DNA of 64,000 nucleotides from Phylloscopus collybita. Taxonomy: Eukaryota; Chordata; Aves; Passeriformes; Phylloscopidae. Where the stretch lies: assembly GCA_027886175.1 (NCBI GenBank), contig JAJNNQ010000006.1, positions 682,001 through 746,000 of the forward strand. The letters are read 5' to 3'. The notes under the pieces are model-generated. The model saw nothing but the letters and a program-made list of their open reading frames with translations, did no database searches and was not told the DNA's origin. Shown here piece after piece: positions 1 to 13,681 of the stretch. Position numbers and translations under genes: made by a program. How positions within the stretch are numbered: position 1 is the first letter of the stretch; each line of letters begins with the position of its first letter.

Positions 1-394
1 AAGCAGACTCCATTCATGGGTAATTTGGTTGAGTATGTCTTCCACATGGAAGGGAGAAAAAAAAAAGTCACAAAAGAAGTTTCAGGGCCATTGTATTTTA
101 AAGCTTACTCTGCATGGTGTTCCTTAATCAAACTTAAGATTGCTATTTTAAAAAATGCATACATAGAAGAAACGCTCCACACAAATTTCACTGGTTTGTC
201 ATGAACTGAATTTGTCAGTCAGTAATCCAATCATAAAATATAATATGAAACCTTTATTACTACACTAATAAACCATGAAACCATTATTACTGAGAAAAGT
301 ATCAGTTCTCCAAAAACTTCTATGGTTTTTAATTCAGTCTGCATATATTTCTCAAATGGCAGTGTAAAACAGCATGTATCAGTGCACTGAATCT

Positions 395-901
395 GACAGG
401 GACAGGTTGAGCCTTCCCCACAGCAGCCCCTGAAGCATCTGAGCAGCACCCACACAGCACCAACACCCCCCAGGGGCGAGAAGGCTGGGAGTGAGCAAGA
501 GGTTGGGAGGGGATGCAGCCAGGACAGCTGACCCCCACTGACCAGAGGGATATCCTGTAACATATGGTGTCATTCTCAGCAATAAAAGTTAAGAGAAAGG
601 AGGAGGATGACATTCCTTACAAAGGTGCCCTCTTCTGAAGCAGCTGCTATGTGTATTGGGGCACAGCTCTCCACAAAGTGGCTAGACATTGCCTGCTGAT
701 GGGAAGTGGAAATTAAATCTGTATTTTTGCTTTGCTTTCATGCACAACCTTTGCTTTCTTTCATTACACTGCCCTTAACTCAATCCATGATATTTTCCTT
801 ATTTTTTTTTCCACTGCCCTGATGAGGACAGAGTGTGAGAGAGCAGTTGGGTGGGCATCTGGCCCAAAACTGCATCAGCCAGTCAACATTAACCCACCAC
901 A
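395..901 (+). mobile_element. 5'-truncated ERVL-type solo LTR
   Basis: A GC-rich block in AT-rich surroundings matches an LTR family common in modern birds, as I recall it. It has a gggaggggatgcagccagga segment, then CAGCTGACCCCCACTGACCA, a TATA/poly(A)-like CAGCAATAAAAG, a gatgggaagtggaaatt segment, and the terminal part ending AACCCACCACA at 901. The order of these blocks is that of the 25.2-kb LTR read on its own strand, so this copy is on plus. The 5' end with its TG terminus is not recognisable. No internal retroviral genes adjoin it. Substitutions are numerous, suggesting an older insertion. Confidence 0.7.
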
Positions 902-1180
902 CTTAAAAATGCTAAAAAATTCATACCTTTATAAAAAGTCACCTCAGTATCAGAGATATTTAGCACTGTAAATGTTTTAAAAACACTTAACGTCCATGGG
1001 AGAAGTTCTCTGGACTCAACTATACACACTGTGCTGTTGACAGAGAACACACAGCAGTCAATATGGGTCAGCTCAGAATGATGTGAACTGCTGGATATCT
1101 GCTTCCTTCTTCAGTGGCATACATGGTATACTTCAGGAACAATCATGAGATATCACATATATTTAATATTTGACTATATC

Positions 1181-1266
1181 TTCTAGTGGAACATGTCCCT
1201 GCTTACAGCAGGGGTTTGGAAACATGTGATCCTTAAAGCCCTTTCCAACCCAAGCCATTCTTTGAT
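1181..1266 (+). mobile_element. CR1 LINE, 3' end fragment
   Basis: CTAGTGGAACATGTCCCTGC, a GCAGGGGTTTGG segment, gatccttaaagccctttcca and acccaagccattctttgatt together match the last ~85 bp of avian CR1. The 3' terminus is at the right end. Confidence 0.85.
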
Positions 1267-1986
1267 TAGATGAAAAAGGAAGTGTTCTTTTTTCTACTGA
1301 CACGTCTCCCATTAAGTTCTTTTTGGTTTACATAATGATCTTGAAAGACATACTAATTTTTGTTGTTATTATTTATTAGCTTTGTGAAAAAACAAATATA
1401 AGTATCTCTAGGGGAAATCAGAAACCATTTTTTGTGAAAGCTCTTTGCAGCTGGTTTAAATTCCACAGGAGATCAATTTTTAAATTCTAGCTCTAAGTCT
1501 AGAGGAGATGAAGACATTCTAGAGAAAAGAACTGGAAAAGAGTTTCACTAAAAAATCCCCCAAAAAACCACTGTAGCAAATATTTCATTTTCAAAATGTA
1601 GAGAACAGTCAAGCAATTACTCAGAAAGATAAGAAGCCCAACAGGTTTTTTTCCAAACAGATGCTTTTATATCATGTTATTTCTGCAATACTTTTTGGAC
1701 TACTTGCTCTACTCCACTACATCCTTTAATTTAATAACTCCACAAGGTTTTGGAGGATTCACATATCCTTCACTGCAGCAGGAAATGAAACATAAATTAC
1801 CTACCACTTTTTTTATTGGTAGAGCTGCAAACATTTTGTGCTAAGTGGGGGGGGGGAAGAAAACTGCATCTGCAAGCCTGTTTCTCTAGCTATACAGAGC
1901 CTCAAGACTTCTATGACAATTCAACGTTACAGGCCAAGTACCTCCTGCTTTAGAGACTACAGGATCTCTGAGCTAAAGAAGACAAG

Positions 1987-2570
1987 TGTTGCAGCAACCC
2001 TCTATTAGAGGGTAAAAATGAGCCAAGGCACAGACTTCTTGTTAAATACAGCATAAAAGGGGTCCTGGTTTATTCCTCTTCATGTCTTAGTCATCTGAAC
2101 TCCAACTATTCACTGACTCTGCCTGCAGCAAGCTCCTACTGTAGGTTTCCCTTGCAACCTCTGACTGCTGGCTATTTCCTGTTAAACTGTGGCTGCACGT
2201 ATTGGTTTGCAGACTCTGAATGCAGGCTTTCACCTGGCTAGACTGTGACTGCAGGTTCCAACAACAGGCTCTAACTGCAGACCCAGACTGACCTTGCAGC
2301 AGTTACTCTCTCTCTCTCTCCTCAGGATCCTGCTTAATGACTGTCCCCTTCATACTGCTCAAGATTCCTCCTCTATGATAATCCTCCCCTTACTCGCTAA
2401 CCACCTCTTTTATCTCACTCATCCTTATTGGATATTGCTGTTGCTCATCAGGGGTGAGGCTGTATTGGTTAATTAACACAGCTGTTACTTATCAGGGGTG
2501 AGGTCATCTGTATTTTCTTCTCCTACAGACAGGTACTATGCCCTATATTCTCTTCCGCATTTGGCTTAGC
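1987..2570. repeat. degenerate repeat region, possible old LTR
   Basis: About 200 bp (2100-2300) is built of loose copies of a CTGACTGCAGGTT-like unit, spaced 20-35 bp. Further on, ATCAGGGGTGAGG occurs twice (near 2449 and 2493), each followed by a copy of (TC)TGTATT. The preceding sequence includes a gcataaaagg TATA-like motif. The higher GC than its flanks and the internal repetition would fit the remains of an LTR, but I could not match it to a family or find terminal TG/CA with a target duplication. Confidence 0.35.
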
Positions 2571-5500
2571 AGAAGCAGAATACAGTTTATCTGGCCTTCA
2601 AAATTTTGGAAAAGCCTCCATTCTCAAGAAACATGGAATCTTCTTTTTCACAACGGGGAAAATGCCAAATTATGCAAAATGCTGTTATAATTTAAAATTC
2701 CTCTCCACTTGATAAATGCAGCAAATAACTGTCCATCGTTTCTGCCCAAGAGCAAAATCTCTTAATGGCTGCATGAAAACTACATTTACAAAGGGACACT
2801 GCTTTGTAATACAAAAGGGGCAATGAAAAATAACATATAAAAATACCAGATAAAGAACAACATAGTATTGTGCATTGAAACAAGGTGCTTTTACAAGAGG
2901 TGTTCTGCCATACCCCATGCAACACACGAAGTAAACACTTCATTGCAATGAAAATACAAACAACCTGAAAGGGGATATCTCCCTTTGCACATGTTCCGTG
3001 ACAGACGGTACTGGAATGGTATTTGCTGCAAACCAGATTAAATCAGTTTTAGAAACTGAATTCCATCAATGAACAGATTGCACCATCTGCTTCTACTAAT
3101 ATACATTAGAGAATGTGTATTTTCCATAGCTGCATATTTACTCTGTAATCAGAAGCCTACAAGACAAATAGGTATAGCTTAGCTACAGAATGGCTGAAAA
3201 GCATCATCATTTGAGATTGTCAAGGGTGTAAACAAAGAAGCACTTAGGTTATTGAAGGCTGTGCAATGAAGTAATGAAACAAAATTAGGCAAAAGAAAAT
3301 TTAAGCAGCACACTGGAACACTAACAGTCATTGCAGTGATGAGAGAAATACAAATGCAAAAAGCGTAGATGTAATACAGTTTCTTACTAATAACATTTAG
3401 GAAAAAAAAGAAATAATCTTTCAACTGAAGCCTAAGCAGGGCTGTCTGGAAATCTGAATTTTTATTACATGTTTTTTTGTGCTTTCAAGAAAAAAACCCC
3501 AGATTTGAATCAGGAGGTAAGCCAACATTTTACGTTTTCATGGAACAGAAATCCTGCAAAATTTTGTTTTGGAAATCCAAACATGATATTCCCAAAACAA
3601 AATATGCTTTCCCAGTATCTTCAGCAGCTGCTAACTGAAATTAATGCAATTCCTTTCATTTCACAACTGCCATTTTTACAGCTTGCTGTGGGTGACAAAA
3701 ATGACAAAATCTACCTTGGACTCCAGCTCAGGGACTGCCAAAGCATCTGCAGGACCTTCTCTCTGACAGTGCAGCCATGTGAGTTGCTCAGAATGCCAGA
3801 GCCCTGCACTCCCAGGCCAGCCAGCTCCCCACACCACCCACGGTCCATACTTGTGACTTTAGAGCTACTGACATCTCACACACAAGACTCTTTCTTATAA
3901 GCACCTGAAGAGTCAGGCTGACACATTGGTGTGACATTTTGTGGCATAGTGATATAATAGCAATGTAAAAATGAACCTGAGGAAAATGCTTGAGGAGCCA
4001 GGGTGAGATTTCACCATTATTATTCTATGTATCCTCAGTAACAAGGATGGTTATTTCCAGGAGAGTAAGATACTAATTGCAATTAGTGAAATGGTATTTC
4101 ATCATAAACTGTAGTCTTCTCTTTGAAAGGACAATAAAAGAAACAAGAACTACTGGGGCACTAATTTTCCCCAGTATAAATGCACAGAGGAATGTAACAA
4201 GTTCTAAGAAAAAAAAAAAAAAGGGGAGTAGAACTCTTCAGGGCCAAAAAATAAAAAAATGAGATACGAAGGTATGACTGAGGTGTATGAATTCATTCAG
4301 TCCAGGAATAGGGAACAACTGTACAATGTGAATAACAGAAGTAGCAGGCATTAAATCACAGGAAAATCCACAGCAAACAGCTCTTCACACAACTTATAAA
4401 CAAATGGCAGAACTTCTTGATGAAGAGTATTATGAATGCCAGAAGTGCACATGGTTCCCAAAAAGCAACTTTATTGACGGCTGCTAAACACCAGGACAAC
4501 CCAACAGTTCTTGAGATATGTGTATCACAGGACAAGCACAGTGTGCTGGATTTAGCAGGGAAACTGAGAAGACAAGCACTCCCTCCTTCCCTCGAGCAGA
4601 GTGAGGCACTGAGCCATACCCCCCGCCAAAAGTGAGCAGTCACAGCCTGCTCTGTGTCACTAAGCACAGCCCCATGCAGGTCTGAAGATTTGGATATGCC
4701 AAGCACTCACCCCAGCTCAATAAAACTGAAACTCCAGAAAGAAAAACAAATCAGACACTGTTGTGATTTATTCTCGCAGTCCTGAAAAATATTAATTACT
4801 GGGACAGTAATTGTGTTTCATAAACAGCTGCTGCAGATAAGGAAAAAAAAATTAATGCCACGCTAAAAGTGTGTAGATTTATTTAGCTTCTGCTGAAAGT
4901 TACCTCTTAAGAGAAGGATGGGATCCATTACAAGGACACAAAGGCATTATATTGCTGAAATCCTATTGGTGGAACTAAGTCTAAGATATAGAAGAAAACT
5001 GAAAGAAAGACTTTATGAGTTGAGTATGTATTATTTCAAAACCAAGGCTTCTGACTTCAGAGCCTTGCAGAGGAAGAGGCATGTCATATGACGTATACAG
5101 ACAAAGGAAAATAAAATGAACCTGATCTTTGCCTGAAACTGGGAAGTGATCATGCTACAGAATTTCTGTCAGGACTTGCAGAAGAGCACCATCAGTTCAC
5201 TTGTCAAAGCAGGACTAGTCAGCTTCTTCATACCTCTACTTCCCCACTCTACATCACAGCATAAAATCGACAACTCAGTGCAAAACCTTTTATGACCCTC
5301 GGGTACAGGTATATTAGAGAGAGCAAGAAACCCCAGTGGACCATGCCATGACCATGTGAATAAACACAGAGGTACCACTTTGGAATAAAGTGCAAGCTTA
5401 AAGAGTTAAGCCAAAATCAGTTATAAGAGGAGAAAGGTGGAACATTCATTCCTGCTGGCCAATGAAACTGAAGGGAAATTAAGTTATTTCTTCAAGATGG

Positions 5501-8500
5501 ACATACATGACAAAGCTGGATATTTACACCCATGATAGACAAGAACTACAAGAATAAAAATAGAGGTAAAAAAGAAAAGTTTGTTAGTGTATTATTTAGA
5601 ATGAAGTAACATAATCATGATTTGATGAGGATAGTCTCAAGCAGGGAACCCTATGCATCTACACAGACATTCAGATAGACCCACCTTCTAAAGCTAGAGA
5701 AAATGAAGAATGAAAAAGTAGACAGAAACACATGACAGATAATTGGAAGGGTTTTGGAAGAGGTTTTTTGAATAATCAAGAAGTCAAAATTACATAAATA
5801 AAAAAAGCATTGCTTCAAAAAGGAATAAAGGCACAACAGGGAGGAAAAAAGGTAACCAACAAATAAAAAGGAGAGGCCCCTGACCAGCCTTCCTAAGATA
5901 CTAATTTTCTGTATTTCACCTAGGAGAGGGACATTAGATAGAGTTTTGTTTACCTGGGGTTCTTAGATGAGCACATTCATCTGTAGGTAGACATAGTGAA
6001 ACTACTATTTCTAATCTCCATCCAGAAGTCAAAATAGGGCATCATCAAGGATAATTCAATGAGGAATAGAAACTGTGGATGGATTCAAGTATCTCTTTCT
6101 TGTAATCTTGAGGGGTGTTTTATGAGTTTTTAGCTGATTTTTTTAACGTCTAGAGCTTCATCTTCCTTGAAGATGGGCTACTAGCTACTTGGTTTGAGTC
6201 ACTTTAACGGAGTTATTTTTAAAAGGCTCCTATTTGCTGCAGCAAGAGGCTGTACCTGAATAATTTTGTCATCTAGCTTTTAAATCCTCTAAAACTGATT
6301 TTTCTTTCCCTTCTTTATTAATATTGCAATGTATGGAAAGTACTTCTGTATTCTGTCAAAACTTCAATAATGTCTTTCTTTAACTTCAGAAAAATTCTGA
6401 ACAAAACCAAAGCAAAATACCATGTTTTAAAAAGTAAGGAAGATCCTATACTCTGAATGAAGCTACTGATTTACCTTAATAGAAGGCAAAAAGGCAGGAT
6501 GCACTAATTGCCTGGTCCCTGAGAGCTCAGAGTAGATGACTCTTTTTAGCCTCAATTCCGTTCACAGGGGACTTTCAATTCACACACAAAACTGAAGTGA
6601 AAGCCAGGATCAATTTATTTTAATCTGACATTAACTTAGTCCAGGGCACTTGCCTGTGTTCATAGTGATTAATAAAGAGAAGAGATGTAACTGTCAAGCC
6701 AGTGTGAGAAGCCAGGTTATCTGAAGAGCACTTTGGAGAGAGAGAGGGAGAGAGCGGGAACAACACTTAATCATTCTAAAGGCAGCATTGCAGAATGGGT
6801 GGCCTCCACACTGCATTTTATTTCAGGGAAAAATCCCTCCCTGTTATAGCAGTATCATCCTTGCTTACACAGTAGGAGCAGACCCATGAGAAAAGGAAAA
6901 AAGAACTGAAAAAGCAAACCAAATACTATATGACCACAAAATACAGCCAACACATGGGACTCCACACCACCATTAATGGGGGTGATATAATAACTGCTGC
7001 ATCTGATGGAAGTCTTCCTCAATTTGATAGGATTTAAAGATGAGGCTCTACAAGTTTGTAGTAACTACTTGGTTAGTGCAGCATCACATGAATTCATAAT
7101 TTCTGTCTTTTAAATATTGCTAAACAAATTCTTTGTGCATCAGTCACTTCTTATACAGACACAGAAATACATCAAAAGACCCCAGTAAACATCAATGCTG
7201 ACCATGTAACAGGATGCTTTCATTGCTTCCAAAAAGGACACTGGTCTTTCTGGACTTAGTAAGAGCCTATTTTGCACTCACCAGATTTCCTAAATCCCAG
7301 ACTTGAACTAGGTGTTTATTCTTTTATTAAAATCATGGCACACGTGACATGTGGGCAAATATGCTCATAACGCTTCTTCATCTTCTCTGGATGATACATA
7401 GGACACTTACGTTTTTCACTCATCAGCTTCTGAAATGGATCTGCCCATAATCTTCAAACTACTTCATGCAAAATTAGGCAGTTCCTGATTTTCATTACTC
7501 ATGTTCATCGCTGCAGTATTTACATAGCACCAATGATACAGCTGCCCATGTACAGATTGGAACACACCACTGATTACATACATTTCAATTGGTACTAGTC
7601 CTCTACAAGTGAGGTTATGGTTTTCAAGGGCCATGTTCCAGACTCACAGCCAGATGTTCAGGGACCAGAAAGCCCCTGAAGTGTATAAACTCATTTGAAT
7701 TTACTGACCCTTCCAGAAAAATAAAAACACAAATAAAGTATGCCTGCTATTTTATTTCCTAACTGGTGTATCTACAGCTAAAATATGGCAGCTTGGATTC
7801 ACTAAAGCTGGCAATGTTTTACTTGTGATTCCTTACATATAATTTTGAAGTCTTTTTAAAAAATTATATAAAAAGAAATTACAGTTTGAAATCTTTGTTG
7901 GAAAATAGTAAAAATAGATCAGTTTATCATTTGTTTGCTCTTTTCTCATCAATTTAGATTAAAAACTTTGTCTCTTTAGACCAAACAGCTGCTTTTCAAT
8001 CAGCTTTCAAGTCTTACTTTCCTTCATACAGCTGAAATCTCATTATATGCACAGAAGAAAAAAGTATAATATTATTTATTGTCCTCAGTTTAGTCAGTTT
8101 CTACACTTCCACAAATGCTATGCTTAGCATGTAATTGAAGCATGCGAAATAATTCTTTCAGCTGTGCTATGCACACTTACAAACATGAAGTAGAGTGTAA
8201 TAGAAAACAACTTAGATTTTTAAGAGCTTATAATGCAATTAAACAAATAACTGCCATATTCCAATCTATGTTCTGCCAAATTTCATAATGCAAGTACAAA
8301 CTATGCAGCAGCTAATCAACTTCACTGAATACACAAAGCAATAGCTCACTTCCCATAAGCATTGGCTCTTAGACATGTCAGGAAGAAAAACCTATATGCT
8401 CACTGTGGCTAATATCTATCATTTACTCACCTAGCATTTCACTTACATACAGCCTAATGAAATAATAATAAAAAAACCTAAATGCTATGGAATAAACCAC

Positions 8501-10990
8501 CTCCACTAATATCCAATACAAACTAATATCCAAGTGACATTCAAAGTTAGGGGTTTTTTTATTTTTTTTAAAGCAGCAAAAGGATGTATTAATTGATAAT
8601 TCTTTCTGTACCAGACGATGCAAATCTAAGAGTACATGCTAGAGAAAAGAGAAAAAATACTGTGTAGGACTGCAATGAAATGTCTTAAATCTGGCAGATC
8701 TATTTGCTAGCTTTGTCCTTGCTAAGATCCCACAAATTTTGAGAAGCACTTTTTACCCCTAGAGTGGATACTACATCAGGTATTTGTCTTCTAATATAAA
8801 AACAGGCTAAAAAGAGTTAAAAGAAGAAACAGCAATAAAAACAGCTTTAATAATCTACTCCAGTTGAGTGATTTAGGCATCAATTTAGAAAACCAACACC
8901 ATTACTCCTACTTTAATATGTGGCAGCATAACCACACTATAGGTGTTTCTCTCCAAGTTGCCCTGAGTACCTCTCATGGTTGATATTGCAGTACTAAAGT
9001 GCATTTCATGTCAAATTTCACATTAAATTTGCGGTATGAAGACCAGAAAATGAGGCTTACGTGCACAGTTAGAAATTTAAAACAGATGCTTTAATTCTGC
9101 TACAATTTATTAGAAATATTCATATGATTCAGTTTCACAGCATGCGTGAAATATAAATTCTCAAGAGATTTAATTAGGTGTATTTTGTCTTAAATCGCAT
9201 TCCCATAGACATATGCTGCTCCTGCTTCCTGCTGATAATAACAAAAACCAACTGACACTTAAGAGCACATCTGAAGTGTGGTTTTCTGATGACATTAGGT
9301 ACAGTAAGAGAATAAAAAAACAGTATTCAATGTATCGGTCGTTTTCCCAGTTGCTTTACCATACTGACTTAGAAGGCTGTTTATTTCATACAGTACAAAT
9401 TCATTTCATGAAGTTCTGTGTTTTGTGAATCTACAAAAGAGATCTTTTGCTTCCAATACCATAAACATGGCATATGAAAAAATTCTGCTTGCTGTACCCA
9501 TAGATGTGCTTCATGAGAGCATGTGTTCTTGTTTTGAAAATCGTAGTTTTGATCAATTAACTTCTTATTAACTGAGTCTCTTATGCAACACAGTGATTTC
9601 TTAATGCTCTAAGCATTTTGATCACAGTTTCATACTTTCAGAATGTAGTATTTATTCTCTGAATTTCACTTCAGAGAAAGAGTACTTAGTTTTCATGGAC
9701 TTTGTTGAAAAGTTCTTTGTCAATATGAGCCACCAACTGCAGAATAGTTAAAATTATCTTGATTTTTCTAAGCAGTTCCCAAAGTCACAACAGAAGCCAA
9801 TGTCTGACTTCAAATTAGAATTCAAAATAAAGAAATTATTTGAAATTTAATTTGAAAATTATATACAGGTGTTTGGTTTTGTTTGCTTTTTTTTTTTTAA
9901 ATTTGGGTTGAAATGTGTTATATAAATACAGATCTAAAGCATAATTCTCTCTCAGATATTATCACTTAACATCTTCAGGTATGCATCCACATATTGGTGT
10001 TGATTTCCACATAGTCTGCTATTTTTATCACATATTTTTCTACTCCCTCCTACACCCACATACAGTGAAATTTCTCTTTCAAGATGACTTCACAATTCAG
10101 AATATATCCCAGAATGCAGGGATTTTCTTCTCCTTTTTTACAAAAAGAAATCTGGCCATGGATATTTTTGTGCTCCTGTTTCTCCCGTCTGTTTTCCACT
10201 TAGAAAAAAGACGGAATGAACTATGATACAGATAATATTCAACCTTGTAACAGGTTTTGAACACAGGGCTTTCTTTAACCTCAGAAACAGCTATAGTTAA
10301 CCCTGCTGGAGAACTAGGATCTTTTCAGATATGACACAGGAACTTTTAAAAATAATCTTAGCAGACAGAATGTGCATCTCATTACTTCTAGGCACAATTA
10401 AACACCTTTTTGAAAAATTTACCATTTTGAAAGTGATTTTTTCACCTCCTTCTGGTTTTAGATTTGAAGTGATTCCATTGTCACAGTCATGATGGTCTAA
10501 GGTTAACAAGTGGCTGAGTTCAGGGGCAGATAAGGACTCACGTTAAGTTATTTTTTTACATTTAGATTTTTCACCTTTAAGGTATTGTCACGTTCCTGAC
10601 TGACCCCAACCTGAGTTAACACTGTTCAGCCACAAGGACAAGGACAGAAGCCTGTGTGCAGAGTGGAATCATAATGTCAGAACCTTATGTTATAAACAGA
10701 AATGAACCCTGTAAAATCCCCAATTTCTCCATGCCTATTGTTGGGAATGCAGCACAAAGCCTCAAAACTGAATACAACCAAGAGCAGAAGGAACAGAGGA
10801 AAGCTCTTTGGTGAGCTGTTTCTTTGTCTCATCCATTACTGTTTTTCCTTTATCTTCCTCCTTGGCAAGGTCTCAGTAAGCACTCAAGAACACATACACA
10901 ATCCAAGGGAACAGCAGGACAGTAATTCAAATTTATATTACGAGTTGCAGGGTACAGTTCCTCCTCATTCTGCCACTATTATTAAGAAAG

Positions 10991-11022
10991 TGAAAAAATA
11001 GGGACCTGAAAAAATAGGGACC
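10991..11022 (+). repeat. perfect 16-bp tandem duplication
   Basis: TGAAAAAATAGGGACC occurs twice head to tail with no mismatch, followed by TGA, the start of a third unit. Confidence 0.95.
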
Positions 11023-11480
11023 TGATCAAAGACCTAACATAGACACTTTGTTGACACTTTGGTTAGGACCCAGTCTATTCACACTTTTCCCAGCTGCTGC
11101 TTCAGTGTCTCCAAGACCTGCAAGACGGTGCTGTACCTGTTAATTTCTGGCAGGTATTTTTGGAATTGCAGAATTAATTCTCAGAAGTCTTTCCATCTGT
11201 CAGGATGGACTAACACGTTAATAAGGTGGGAAGTTTGCAATGTTTGGCATTTGGAAAATCAAACATAAATTATCAATACAAGATAATGTATGAGTTGAGC
11301 ACAGATTTAAATTTCTTTATATTTTGAAACAGCTGCTGAAGATAACTCCTGGATAAAACTGCAACTTCACCTTAGTCAGAAAGGGCCATTCTAAACTTCT
11401 ACCAGCAGGTATTTGAGTGCTTGACAATACCAGAAGCATCCAGCACATCTAAAGTTTGAGTGAGAAAAGTACCCTGGATA

Positions 11481-11539
11481 AGGGAAGGGAAGGGAAGGGA
11501 AGGGAAGGGAAGGGAAGGGAAGGGAAGGGAAGGGAAGGG
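11481..11539 (+). repeat. (AGGGA)n pentanucleotide microsatellite
   Basis: Eleven perfect AGGGA units end in a twelfth, interrupted AGGGG copy. The G-runs repeat every five bases on one strand, so the array is a pure polypurine tract. The 90-codon frame through it is an artefact of the repeat. Confidence 0.97.
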
Positions 11540-12214
11540 GATAAAAGAAGATATATACAGTGATCAACTGAAAAAAACATCAGTCTGTCCTACAAAAGAT
11601 CCCAAATTCCATCAGTCTGTTGCTACAGGTTTTACTTTTGCCCTTCTCCACCTTCTAAACCCAAGTTCTGGTCTGTGCACAGAGGTTTCTAAACTGTTCA
11701 GAGATGGCTCAACTAGAAATGGCTTTAGATAGCTTATGTTACAACACCCTAGCAGAGACAGCGGATCCCAAAGAAAAGAAAATTAAATAATTTTGACAGA
11801 GCAAGTAACATGTATCAATACCTACCAACACAATACCCTTGGAAATCAATAGGATACTAATTCAGGCATGCAGAGTAACTGTTAGTGGAGAACATTATCA
11901 GCTTTGAGCTGTATCAGAAACTTGGGTGAAGATGAAAGCATTTTTAAATAATTTCCATTTAGTGGCTTTGCTATATTAATTACACTTTGTTGGAAATTTT
12001 AATTTCAAGTAGCAGCATATAATCTCTCAAAGTTTCACTGCTTTATGCTATACCTTGCTTTCAAACTTGTGGTTTGCAAGCATTTGAAACAGGAGAAGCT
12101 GACAACTCTCAGGTGATGCACTATTCATTTTAACTTTGGGTTTGAACATTTCAGTCTTCTTATGAGGCACTGGGAAAGCACAGAGCAATCACCTGGAACA
12201 TGGCACTCCAAGGC

Positions 12215-12395
12215 AAAACAGATCTTCACAACTCCTGTGTGAGAGGCTTTCTGGGCTGTTAGCCCACGTTGCCAGCTCATGTCCAATTTTTCATCTACCA
12301 GTATTCTTGAGTCCTTCTCTAGCAGACTGCTCTCAATCACCTGGTTTGCACTGATATTGGGGACTGCCCTGCTCCAGGCGCAGGACCTTGCATGT
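12215..12395 (-). mobile_element. CR1 LINE, internal fragment
   Basis: Aligned by eye with the better-preserved minus-strand CR1 at 52.9-53.1 kb, it shares the order CTTTCTGGGCTG, CCAGCTCATGTCCA, CTACCAGTATTCTTGAGTCC and GCAGGACCTTGCATG. Both ends are degraded. Confidence 0.75.
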
Positions 12396-13658
12396 TATCA
12401 TACATTTATGTGTGCTACAGACGACATACTAAAGAACAAACTTACACAAAATTGTAAGTTAAAGTAACACTGACCCTGAACCTCAACGATCACTGGTAGT
12501 TGTCACAAAGTTGCCTCAGTTACAGCTTTCTGCCAGGGCCCTCAGGGGAGTAACTAAGCAGCAGAGTCCATAAGCACTCTTCATGCTTTCCTGTTGGGGT
12601 CATTACAGCACCCAAGGTACAAGGTTAGCTCAGAAAAAACTTTTCATTTCAATCTCAGGTATGCATAAAGCACATCAGCCCTATAACAGTTTCACTGTAC
12701 TATTCAACAAACATGCAGCCAGATGTGAGTTTTAATATATTTCCTACTAGCGCAGAAGCATTTGTGTTGAGTCCTAATGGTGGTACTGGCTTAGTGTAAA
12801 GTGCAAAATTTTCAGTGAAGTATCACAGATACCAAAATGACAGTGATTAAATCCTAGGCAAATCTGACTGACAACAAAGGAGGCAACAGTCTAGCAAAAA
12901 TATCATAACAGACTTCAGGAATCGTGCAATTATTGTATACAAGGTTCAGTTAAAAAATGTATTTCATTAAAAAGCACAAAGCAGCTTGCAAATTTCAAAC
13001 TCAATGTAGACTTGAAAGGAAGGAATACTTTCAGGATTTACACATCACTAGAAATGACATTTAATTCATATTCTGTTGATAAAAGACCATTTCAAAGAGA
13101 AGCCACCTCATTCTCTCACCGTCATGTCAGTCTTGCAATGACAACTGAAAAAAATAGCAGCATATGTTTTTCTTAAAGCCATAAGCAGATACATCTGTAT
13201 TTGAATGAACGCATGTAAGGAACAAAGTATTTGAAAGCCATTGTTTGTATATGAAATTGTTAAATTTGTGCATGCACATAAATGTACGTAAGAAATACTT
13301 CAGGCAGTGGTCCTTTGTATTGATTTCTGCTTCTTTCAAAGCAGTGGGAAGTAACACCCTGTAGAAGAGCTTTCGTGAAAAAATATTATTGAAAATGATT
13401 TGCACTTGGTTTAAAGTGTAACTAAGTCTCCTATGATTTTAAAGTTCCTTCACTGTATTTGCAGCTTAAGTACAATTTGTTGGCCTTTGATACTGGCAAT
13501 CCCATTTTTTCTATCCAGATGACTCAAGAGAAAAAAAAAGTGAGTTTATGTAGATTAGATGAGTGAACTTCAAAGAATTTTACATTATATCTCTCACTTA
13601 AAGCAAAAGAAAGTGATGTACTGTCCTTTTCCATTTTATGGCAATAATCTGAATTAAT

Positions 13659-13681
13659 TTAAAAAGGCCTAAGCCTTTTTT
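13659..13681. repeat. short inverted repeat, AAAAAGGC...GCCTTTTT
   Basis: Eight-base arms flank a CTAA loop. It could fold into a small hairpin; no function is implied. Confidence 0.6.

Noticed and set aside
3469..3900. 143-codon plus-strand frame
   Set aside because: No recognisable motif, intronic position and ordinary composition; likely chance.
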